The notes under the pieces were generated by a model, which was given only the letters and a program-made list of their open reading frames with translations, did no database searches and was not told the origin of the DNA. Shown here in pieces: positions 49,021-58,348 of a DNA stretch of 64,000 nt (position 1 is its first letter; every line of letters starts with the position of its first letter). This DNA comes from Uranotaenia lowii. Taxonomy: Eukaryota; Arthropoda; Insecta; Diptera; Culicidae. The position numbers and the translations under genes were made by a program. The DNA lies in the NCBI RefSeq assembly GCF_029784155.1, contig NC_073693.1, forward strand, positions 159,600,887-159,664,886, written 5' to 3'.

Positions 49021-50118
49021 ATCACAAGCATGATAAAGTGTCATATATCAATTTAAAAAAATTCAACCTATTGTTTATGTTTGATTGTATAAATAAGTGT
49101 TTTAGGAGGCACTCGTGTGTTTAAAAAAGTTTGTCGAATTTAGGTTTTCAAGCAAAAATTCTAGATTGTTCATTTTTCTCAAAAGTACACGAACTGAACT
49201 CAATGTCTTTCGTTGTTTTTTTTTTTTTTTTTTGATAAAAGGAAAAAGAAGAGTACAAAATCTTGACATCAACTTTGTTTTCAACAATTTGAAGAGGTTG
49301 ATTTGATGTAATACTATTATCTGAAAATATTCTCTCAATTCACTTTAAGTTTTCAGATCTTTAGCAAAAATTATCCATTACAAGATTCGGAACTCCAGCG
49401 AAAATCGACGGACAAAATTAAAAAGCGCCACCATCAAATGCTGCGGCAGAAATGCAACTATTTAGTAAAACACGCTCAGGAAAAAAAAAACAATTTATAT
49501 AACACGGTCGGAAATAACTAGCAGTTTGAGGGTTCATTTGCAAGACAAACACACTGAGGTCTTTCTCTACGTGGTCTTGGCTCTCCACAATTACCATGGT
49601 TTTTCGGTATCAGAGTCTTAAATCGCTATTCAAAGCTTTTTTTTTCATCGGGGGCTGTTCAGATACCACTTGGACAGAAAAATGAGATTTTAGATCCCCT
49701 CTTCCCCCTCCGTGGACAAGCGTGGAAATTTGGAAAACCCCTACCCCCGTCCCCGGATGTGCACGTGGACAGTAAACTGCCCCAAATTTGTATGGGAATT
49801 TCAAAACCTGTGAAATGTTATGCGCTGCAGGTTAAAATTGATCCTAGGCCTAGTACATGCCAAATTTGAGCCAGATCGGATCACGGGAAGGAGTCGCTCA
49901 ACGAGCCTGAAGTTTGTATGGGATTTTGGGACATTTTGTTCGAGAGAAACATAAAAACCCAGTTTTTCATCAATAACTCTAGTCAGCCGATTTCTTTCAA
50001 AAACGGATTTTCTTAAAGCCTGAATTATGAAAAATATTTCATCCAAAGACTGCATATCGATAAGAGTTGAGATAAAAAAGTTATTAGGCTTCAAAAATGG
50101 GCTAACTTTTTTAAGGAT

Positions 50119-50187
50119 GGTATTCATCACTGTTAATGAGTCGGGGCGGTCGAACATATTGACGCCTCATTAATAGTGATGAATACC
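50119..50187. repeat. 22-bp stem hairpin
   Basis: Arms 50119-50140 and 50166-50187 are inverse with one mismatch (core TATTCATCACT and inverse). The loop is 25 bases and GC-rich. Confidence 0.6.
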
Positions 50188-50372
50188 TCCTCCTCGCATA
50201 ACTTTTTAAAAAGTCGGGTCATTTGGGGCACTCTAGTGGACAGATTTAATTTTTTTTCCAATCTAATTTGAGAGTAAGAAAATATTACTTTCTGCTTTTT
50301 TGTTATTGAAATGGCTTATTTGGAAAAAAAAAATTAGCACTTCCTGATATAAAATAATTTTAAAAGTTTTAA

Positions 50373-50415
50373 ATTTCTAAATGATCATATTTATCAAATA
50401 TGATCATTTAGAAAT
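50373..50415. repeat. Perfect 20-bp palindrome with 3-base centre
   Basis: Arms 50373-50392 and 50396-50415 pair without mismatch around ATC (core AAATGATCATATTT). It could extrude as a cruciform or form a very stable RNA hairpin. Confidence 0.7.
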
Positions 50416-51539
50416 GGCTACTAGTTGTTAAAACTTAAACTGGAAAGCTTTGCAAATTTAAGATTTTGATTTCAACATCTTAATGAATTTAGATAAAATT
50501 TATCAGCATTTGAATGAATTAAACTTAATTAAATTAAAACCTTGGGAAAAAAATCTGTAATATATCATAAATCAGGATCCCAATCAAAATAAATACTTGG
50601 TCACGTCATCAAAACCCTTAATTGCAATATCCTCAGCACTGTTCCGTGGAACTTGGAATCAATGATCAGGCTCAACAAGATATGCAATACAAATTAATTA
50701 TCTGTTTTATTGAAGATTTTTTTTTTTATTGAGGAATCTGAATGTGCAAAAACGTTTGAGGTTCTAAATTAAATTCAGTCAGTGGCATAGCTTTTTTTCG
50801 AAAATTGGTGAAAGTATGGCAGAGTGCATTTTGCAAATGTATTCCAAAATTGAACAAAAGCATATTAGAGTGCATTTTAAACCCCCCGGAACGAGGGGTA
50901 CAAGTGAAAAATTGAATTATCGAGAAATGTTGACCTTTTCTGTAAGTAGATGGTGTTAAGGTTAGTTAAAAGATTGTCCGTTGGCATTTAAATGCAAAAT
51001 TTCAAGAACTAGGTATCTTTGAATATATTATTTTTGTTGAAATGCTTAAAATAATTTGTCTACATATATTTGCACAGATTAGGCACTTATTCAAAATGTT
51101 ACATGGTTCAAAGTATGAAATGAGTAACAAAATTTTCAAGTCATACAAGTTTGAATTTTCAAAGACTGTATCAAAATTTTGTTAAAAATACCTTAAACTT
51201 TATTAATTCCCCGCTTCGGGATTTTTGGAAAAACCAGAGGGGCAAAAAAAATTTGGTATTTGTTCGGTAAAAATTAATCCCCAAAAATGCTCATAACTTC
51301 AGAAAATCCTGATCAATTTTATGTGAAAGTATGATTTTTCAATGTAAATGAACCGTTTTGAACATTTATACACTCTACAATCAATAACTAAGCTCGTAGA
51401 ATACTTTTTTCTGGTCTTAGTACAATCAGTGGTGAGAAGTATTATTAGTTTTTTCAAATAAAATAATAATCACTCTGTTAGTTACATTCCAGCTCTTTCC
51501 TCTCAATTTATATCACTTGATGCAAAAATAGTTTATATA

Positions 51540-52920
51540 AAGATTCCCAACTCTTATGAAAACCGGGAGACAAAAAAAATAAGCGCCACCATCAAATATG
51601 ACGGCAGAAATGCAACTAAAACACAGTGAACACTGTTAGCAGAATAAACTCATGTTAATCAGTTTTTATCACACGGTGGGACACATGTACTCAATTGAGA
51701 GTTATTAAGCACAGCAATCAAAAGTCCCATTAACAATAACTAATTTGTGCACTCAAAAATCTCCAGTGTCAGAAATGAGGGTGTGGATTATTTTATGCGC
51801 AGCCACAAAATGGGACTGCACACTTTAGATCTGTGGATTGTGACATTTGTGCTATATTTCAAATCAGTACCTATTGAAATTAGTTTTTTTTTTTTAATTT
51901 TTCTACTCGCTAACCGCTTTTGTGACAGCAAAAGATTGCACAATATTCAAATTTAAAAAAAAAATATATATATATATATATATATCAGCATGATTGTTTC
52001 ACTTTGAAGAAGACTCAAAATTTGCAAAATTAACAAAATTAATAATAAAATAATATTCTTCAAAATTTAACACGACACTTCAGATAAAGTAAAATGCCAC
52101 AGTTTTATAAGTTGATCCAGCTGTTTCTATCATGCAGCACTTTGAGTATTGTGTTTTTCTAACTTTTTTCTTGCAGGCCATTTAGCTAAATTTAGTTCTA
52201 TGTACAAATTTAACAGAGTAAATAAAGGTAGCGGTACACCTCAGGTGAAAATGAAAAATCTTCTCTAGCCAGTAACTAAAAATAGTTGAAAGATGAATTT
52301 TGAACTGGTCTTAAAATCTCCTAAGATGTTTTAATTTCGATTCCTCTGATTTAACCGTAGGAATGTTATCACATTGAGGGAATCAAAAAATAAAATCTTA
52401 AGAAGTTTTAAACACTGAGACTGGCTTGAAATTCAACTTTTCACTGTGTTCTTAAATTATAAATTGTAAAGTATTCTTAAATTATTATTTTCTTTATACA
52501 CTTTTTTTATTCATTGCTGATATAAATAATCAAATTAAAAACATTGTGAACGTTAATGTTTTCATTATTATTTTAACTGTTTAAGTTTGAGTTTTTTCAC
52601 AATCGATGAATCTGAATGCGGTTAGCTCAATTTTACTGAGTCAGTAGCATTTGTTTCTGCAAAATTTAATCAAACTACTTCAGAGTGCATTTTGAATAAT
52701 TTTAAATTTATTGAAAACATATCAGAGTGCATCATGATCTGCACGCTCGTATCATTAAACACAATTTGTGAGAAATGTTGACCTTTTCCGTCAGCAGGTG
52801 GTGCTGATGTTTGTAGAAAGAATGTCTGTTGGAATTTATATGAAAAATGTCAAGAGCTGGGTATCTTTATATCTACTATCTTTGCTTGATGTCTTCTGAA
52901 ATATTGTAGCCAGAAAAATT
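51540..52920. repeat. Diverged tandem duplication, block 2
   Basis: Second copy of 49380-51070, without the inserted repeat. Includes an (AT)11 microsatellite at 51964-51985. Only chance open frames. Confidence 0.6.
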
Positions 52921-53169
52921 TCCTATTAAATCATGTTATTGATATATGATCTAGGACTTACGCTAAAGGTAAGACGAGCGTTTTAACAGTAATAAGTATG
53001 ATTTTTTCTTCGAAAAACCGTTAAAAAGGTTTAAAAAACATCTTCAAAAAAATAAAATGTTCTAGACCCCCGGCGATTTATTTCAAATTTGGGCTCAAAT
53101 GAAAGGGGAAAGTCTCAGCTTTCGTTAAAATTAGCGATGCTAATTTTCGATAAATAAAATCGTTCCATC

Positions 53170-53484
53170 AGAGACACCGTGGGTGTATTATGCGTTGTGA
53201 CATCACAAATTTACCAAACACTTTAGATTTTCAAACGTTTTATTTTGATTTTTATTAAATACAAAGTATGTTGCAACTTACCTCTTTTTCTTAGCTAGGT
53301 GAAAAATCGCCCGTTTTCGTGAATTTAAAAATAAGTGATGTAACCAGTAATTTGTTTGACAACTTCAGTTTGATGTCCCATTAACCTCAAAACTTTAGAT
53401 GTGCAAGCGGTTGATTATCTGTGGACAATTTTCAGAAGCCATTGTGAAGTTGAGTGAAGTGTTGCATGATGCCCCAGTTGACGG
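53170..53484. mobile_element. TIR element family C, right-end fragment
   Basis: Blocks in family order (TTATGCGTTGTGACATCACA, TGTTGCAACTTACC) and the right terminus GCATGATGCCCCAGTTGACGG ending at 53484. Confidence 0.55.
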
Positions 53485-53785
53485 TTTATTATTAGTTTCA
53501 ATATCAGTTTTTACATAAAAAAAGATATTTAAAATTATTCAAAGGATGAAAACATGACTTTTAAACTTCAAAAGTGCAATTCTGAACGTAGCACAAAATC
53601 TATAGATTTTAAATCTGGAATAAGATAGGAATAAGATAGAATATTTTGGTTCTCGTTTGGTGAGCCAAAACCTAAAGTATTTTTAATGATTTTATTTTCA
53701 TTGTTTATAATTACAATTTATGGACTCTGTGTCTGAAAAAAAATTGAAACTGCAGAAGTGAAAATCTTCATGGTTTTTCATATTG

Positions 53786-54640
53786 AATGTACCTATATGT
53801 ATAAAAAGCAATTTCCGTTTGTTTGTTCGTTTGTGTGTTTGTCTTCAATAGGCTCAGCCGCCTTAAGACCTAGGGAGCTGAAATTGGACATGGGTGCTCA
53901 TAAGGACCAGGAATGATGAAAAATGTTTTTCGCTTTTTGGATGACCCCTTTTGAAGGAGGTCGTCCATACAACAAAAATATTTTTTTAGCGATATTGAAG
54001 TTTTTTTTTACATCGGATTGAGATGGAATTTTGCACATGAGTGTTTTGAGGGATGGGCATTTGATTTCAGTTATCAGATTTTATGGAAAGGGCCGCAAAA
54101 AAGGGTCGCCCATATTAACTGTTCACTGTTTTAGCGATATTGACGCTATTATACATTGGATTACGATGAAAATTGGCAAACGGGAGTTTTGAATGACAAG
54201 CAATTGATTCCAATTTACCAATTTTGGGGCAAAAGGGGTCGTCTATATTACATGTTCACTGCTTTTGTGATACTTACTTAATTGTTCACTGAATTTCAAT
54301 GAAAATTCACCCATGTGGGTTATAATTAGATGAGTAGCTTATTTCAGCTATCAAATATTGTATAACGAGTCGGCCAACGTGGTCGGTCATACTGCTGAGT
54401 CACTGTTTTGACGTTATTATTTACTAGATTTAGACGAAAATTGCCACCAGGAATGTTCAAGGGACGGGCAATCGTTTTCAGGTATCAAATTTGGTGTAAA
54501 CGGTCTGCAATAGGGGGCGTTCATATTAACTATTAATGGTTTTTAGATATTGACGTTAATATGCATAAGAATTCGAAAAGGTTAAAAGTTAATGCATAGG
54601 ATCGATGAGGAAAATTTGTGCACAGTTATTCTTTGGGAAT
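53786..54640. repeat. Degenerate ~140-170-bp tandem repeat
   Basis: Starts after TATGTATAAAAAGCAATTTCCG and a (GTTT)n stretch. Then the pattern GATATTGA(A/C)G ... GGATT-GATGAAATTTGCA... ... GGGTCGCCCATATTAACTGTTCACTG recurs about five times (near 53985, 54130, 54270, 54410, 54545). Class unknown; similar arrays occur in dispersed arthropod repeats. Confidence 0.5.
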
Positions 54641-54882
54641 TGTGGGTATTATATTTGGGGTAGTCATGCAACAAAAAAGCGTCGTTCTCATAAACCAGCA
54701 AAAAATTTTGCGAAATTTTTGTAGAAATTATACGGGAAAACGTACGAATTGAAGAACGGGTTTTGGAAAGAAACAGATACGTTGTTAGTGGGGTGGTTTT
54801 CCAACTTTTTTAATAAGAATACTCTTACTGGAAAGTATTGTTTATTCAGTGTGAGGATTATTATTCTTTGTTTGAAAAACAT

Positions 54883-55046
54883 TGTGCAGCTTAAACACCT
54901 ACAGGAAATCACCCATCGGAGAAGCTTGTGCACTTAACCGAATCTGCGACTAACTCGCAGGGCTGACGCGTCCCGACTGAGCTATTGAAGGATGGTCTTG
55001 GAGAGTGAGCGTCTTTAAGCTCACTCATACAATCATGCCCCACACA
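54883..55046 (-). repeat. 3' LTR of LARD-2 (164 bp)
   Basis: Matches 58180-58343. On the minus strand TAGCTCAGTCGG (54984 to 54973) matches the RNA polymerase III A-box consensus. A B-box-like ATTCGG follows about 40 bases later but fits the consensus poorly. Confidence 0.9.
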
Positions 55047-55060
55047 TCTCCCTTTCTCTC
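55047..55060 (-). promoter_or_regulatory. Polypurine tract of LARD-2
   Basis: Fourteen uninterrupted purines (GAGAGAAAGGGAGA on the minus strand) directly next to the 3' LTR, the expected plus-strand primer for reverse transcription. Confidence 0.85.
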
Positions 55061-55936
55061 AGAAGAATAAAACAAAAAAAAAAAACTTTAAGTTTGAGAG
55101 AAAAAAGTTCTGGAAAAACGTTGTCTTTTCTGCAAAAATTAAACGAAAAATATTTGGCCTCACGTTGATTCTTTTTGACTCTGTGACCCTTCAATGTTTT
55201 ACATTCCTTATTTTTAATCAAGTCCGTGCACCGTGAGTTCATGTTGTTTTTTTTTCGGCATATTAAACAACTATCGGAAATGTACCTTATTTTTTTTCGC
55301 GTTTGTTCGGTTTTGACATGCAATCCTCGCAATCCTAGTTCGCATCTAGCATGCATTCTAGAGGCAACATGCTAGTAAGCGTTAGTCTAACTATGTAACA
55401 TTCAGCGTTAGTCTTGCTAATAAACGATACTTCTTACTACAATGTCACTTGCACTATACAAAACCTTGACCCAAACTCGACAGTGCTTCCATCGTCTATT
55501 GCGGATTGCTTGCTAAGGTCGGATAAAGCTACTGATACAAATCCTGCAATATATTTAACAATGCTGTACACTTATCCTTTCTTTCCGAAAGAAAAAAAAA
55601 ACAAAAAGAAGACAAATCGAAAATTGGTTCTTTCTCTCTTTTCTCAAATTTTATTTTCTGACCACTTGAATTGCGGCTTTAAATATACTTTGAAAAGTTC
55701 TTTTAATCTATTTAGATTTGTATATTTCCTTTTCCATCAATCCATATCAACTTATAATACTGACTGCAAAATTGAAGATATTAGAGGGTCTTGATTCTCA
55801 TGTGAAATATTAGATATTCAGAGGACGCGAAGGTGTGACTCAACTGTCAAGCAAAAGCGCTAAGATAGAGCACATCAAGAGGCAGTAGAGTATCTTCCCG
55901 TCGTTTGGCTAAGTGGGAACGGACTCTTCATTTTTA

Positions 55937-56236
55937 TCACATAGAATTTTTATTCAAACCATGGCTCCTAACTCCATCAAAAGTGGAGTGGAAATGCGCC
56001 TTAATATAGGCTGACGCGCAAGCACGTGCTTGCGGCAAATTGAAACGAATAGATGTTTCTAATGCGCTTAGAAACATTTCACTAGCTACCGTCGTTAGTC
56101 GAAAGACCAACTCTCTGGCTTTCTTGGCGCCAAATGTTCGCGTCGATTTTATTTTTTTCTTTCGCTGTATGCCCAAGGCGTCGTCGCTGGTGGCTAGGCA
56201 GCGTCGGCTGTTGCGAATTGTTCGTTGCGGACACAT
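55937..56236 (-). CDS. 99-codon frame in LARD-2, unknown
   Basis: Lies on the element's coding strand and starts with MCPQRTIRNSRRC. It has a basic KKKIKS stretch and no transmembrane segment or known domain. It could be a remnant of an ORF captured or retained by the element, or chance: the region is GC-richer than its surroundings and includes an 18-bp palindrome (56017-56034). Confidence 0.15.
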   Translation of the reverse strand: MCPQRTIRNSRRCLATSDDALGIQRKKKIKSTRTFGAKKARELVFRLTTVASEMFLSALETSIRFNLPQARACASAYIKAHFHSTFDGVRSHGLNKNSM

Positions 56237-57239
56237 TCACAAATACAGATTCGCTCACTTCAAATTTCCCGCATATATGTTATGCTGTATGGTTCTTGCA
56301 ATAGAGAGTCGTTACTTACGCTTTGGAATTCTTACACACATACCATAATACATATTTGCTATGTGTGTTGGTGAACACACAGGAAGCGTCAATTTGCTGC
56401 ACCAGTATTGCCATTTTTATTTTTAAACTTTTCGAATCAAATTTATTCCTTCAACTGTTTCCCTCGATTTCGTAATTTAATAACTTACATACATTTCAAT
56501 ATGTTGATTCTTTGGACTTCAACAGTTCGGCAAACTTTTCAAGCGCTTTACTACTACTATATGATTACTCCGTACCGTATCACCATATCCTTTCCAATAT
56601 TGAAGAAATCGTTTTGAAATAATTTTTCAAATCAAATTTAACCCTTCGGAAATAACTGTAAGTTTCAACATTGCATTTAGAAATCGAGAACCTCATAACG
56701 AATGCATAAACAGAATTTACTCAAAAAATAAAATAGCTTTATTTTCTAAACATAACATTCTAGAACTTATTTTAGGGAAGAAGCCCTAATTTGTGAAGCA
56801 AACAATTCTTGCTTGAATTCCCATACTGACTTTCGTTAGCCACCAAACTCAAGATAAGTTCATAAAACTTTTTTTTGGAAAGCTGGCTTATGTTGGATAG
56901 TTTCGTCAAATTTTATATTTCTGTAAGCATAAACTTTTATCAGCTTTTATCCTTCAAGTTCTTTGCTTAAGATAACATCAATTTTTCAATTAATCCAACA
57001 AAGTAACAATACACAATTAAAGAACGATTGGCCACCCATTTCTTTTTCGATTTTCTTAAAATACTGAATGATCTCTTACAGGTTGCCTTTGTTCAAATTT
57101 TTATTTTTATTCGTGGCATTCATACGAACTTTTTAAATGGTAAACAGTTTTCTTGACGTGTTATTGTTTTGGTCTGCTTTGTGGACTTTCTCTAATTTTG
57201 CGGCCCTTTCATACACCAGAAGCTGTACAACTTTTTGGC

Positions 57240-57866
57240 TCCTTTTTTTAAACATGTTTTAAAAACTCCTCCTAACACACGTTTCGATATTTAGCTGTAC
57301 TTTTGACACACTAAGGATTTATCAATGCGATCATCTCAACCTGCAATTATTTTCCAGCTGTCATCCCGACTCGCTGTATTTTTAAACTAGCTCAAAGTGG
57401 TCCTCCCAACACACTTTCGAATTTTAAATTGTACTTTTAGTTCATTTTCGTTCTTTTTTTTCGTGGTCCTCCCAACTCGCAATTATTTGTCAGCTGTCTT
57501 CCAGACTCGCTGTATTTTAAGCTTACTCAAAGTGGTCCTCCCAACACACTTTGAAATCTTGAGCTGTTATTTTGATTTACTTCAGTTTCATTTTTGCGGT
57601 CCTCCCAACACGCAACTTTTTTCCAGCTGTCCTCCCGACTCGCTGTATTATTAACTAACTCAAAGTGGTCCTCCCAACACACTTTAAAAATTAGCTGTTC
57701 TCTGACATTTTCTGTTTCTGTTTTCCTTTGCGGTCCTCCCAACACGCAATTATTTATCCAGCTGTCCTCCCGACTCGCTGAGCTAGCACACATCCACAGT
57801 GGTCCTCCCAACACACTTTATTTCGATGGGCAATATTTTATTCTTGCGGTCCTCCCAACTCGCAAT
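57240..57866 (-). repeat. Leader hairpin array of LARD-2 (~133-bp units, 3 hairpins each)
   Basis: In RNA sense (minus strand) each unit has three hairpins around nearly the same loop. Type A: stem AAAGUG/CACUUU around UGUUGGGAGGAC, at 57394-57417, 57528-57553, 57662-57685 and, weaker, 57798-57817. Type B: stem UUGCG/CGCAA around (U/A)GUUGGGAGGAC, at 57594-57615, 57728-57749, 57844-57865 and a degenerate copy near 57463-57482. Type C: stem CAGC/GCUG around a GUCGGGAGGAC loop, at 57354-57376, 57490-57512, 57623-57645 and 57758-57780. More decayed units continue to about 57240. The loop is the constant part and the three stems are unrelated in sequence. Confidence 0.85.
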
Positions 57867-58160
57867 TTTGATAACATTTACTTTTTAAAATATTCTCAAG
57901 TATTGCGAAACAACTTTTGAATTTTTCACTGTAAACTGGAAACACTGCAAGCTCTTCTCGTAATCCTCCACTTATTCATTTTCACAAAAAAAAACTGTTT
58001 CTATCTACATAATCTTCCAACTCAGCAACATTGCAAGCTGTTCTCGTCGCGAAGCAATCATTGGTTCTTTCAAGCAGATTTTCGTTTTCTTTGATGGGTG
58101 ATTTCCGCCACTGTATGTTTCCTTCTTTGATGAGAATGCAGTTAATTACACGATAATTTA

Positions 58161-58177
58161 CCCTGTCACGGTCGCCA
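58161..58177 (-). promoter_or_regulatory. Primer-binding site of LARD-2
   Basis: TGGCGACCGTGACAGGG on the minus strand, two bases from the 5' LTR. It is the same as the site used by 412/mdg1-type elements, read from general knowledge of that group. Confidence 0.85.
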
Positions 58178-58179
58178 AA

Positions 58180-58343
58180 TGTGCAGCTTAAACACCTACA
58201 GGAAATCACCCATCGGAGAAGCTTGTGCACTTAACCGAATCTGCGACTAACTCGCAGGGCTGACGCGTCCCGACTGAGCTATTGAAGGATGGTCTTGGAG
58301 AGTGAGCGTCTTTAAGCTCACTCATACAATCATGCCCCACACA
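58180..58343 (-). repeat. 5' LTR of LARD-2 (164 bp)
   Basis: Matches the 3' LTR over its full length. The segment 58201-58214 is the exact inverse of 58093-58106 in the leader, so the transcript can close a 14-bp stem around the primer-binding site. Confidence 0.9.
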
Positions 58344-58348
58344 AACAT

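Larger units (their letters stand above)
45423..49030 (+). mobile_element. Decayed I-clade LINE with RNase H
   Basis: Order on the plus strand: ORF1 with zinc knuckles, endonuclease, reverse transcriptase, RNase H. This domain set is that of I-clade (I superfamily) LINEs. Damage includes a frameshift late in ORF1, loss of the middle of the endonuclease, two adjacent in-frame stops before the reverse transcriptase, a deletion with frame change before RNase H, and loss of the 3' end. Boundaries are approximate and no target duplication was identified. Confidence 0.85.
49380..51070. repeat. Diverged tandem duplication, block 1
   Basis: Shares with 51540-52920 in the same order: AAGCGCCACCATCAAAT and CGGCAGAAATGCAACT (49424-49463 versus 51578-51620), paired AGAGTGCAT words, and GAGAAATGTTGACCTTTTC with following sequence (50920-50940 versus 52770-52790). 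Block 1 is longer because of inserted repeat DNA at about 49600-50250, which contains GGGGGCTGTTCAGATACCAC and related words. Confidence 0.6.
54883..58343 (-). mobile_element. LARD-2: complete non-autonomous LTR retrotransposon
   Basis: Direct repeats of 164 bp at both ends, with no difference seen, have TG...CA termini and are flanked by the 5-bp duplication AACAT (54878-54882 and 58344-58348). On the minus strand the 5' LTR is the right one. It is followed after 2 bases by TGGCGACCGTGACAGGG, the primer-binding site known from 412/mdg1-type Ty3/gypsy elements (tRNA-Arg). The 3' LTR is preceded by the polypurine tract GAGAGAAAGGGAGA. The 3.1-kb interior has no gag-pol motifs but has a 12-hairpin array next to the primer-binding site. 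The LTRs are short, TRIM-like; the interior size is that of a small LARD. Confidence 0.92.

Noticed and set aside
51964..51985. Functional meaning of the (AT)11 run
   Set aside because: An ordinary microsatellite in AT-rich DNA.
57397..57814. Repeat-rich protein frames on both strands of the LARD-2 array
   Set aside because: The periodic peptides (for example VLGGP, REDSW) follow from the tandem hairpin DNA, and frames run on both strands, so coding is not supported.
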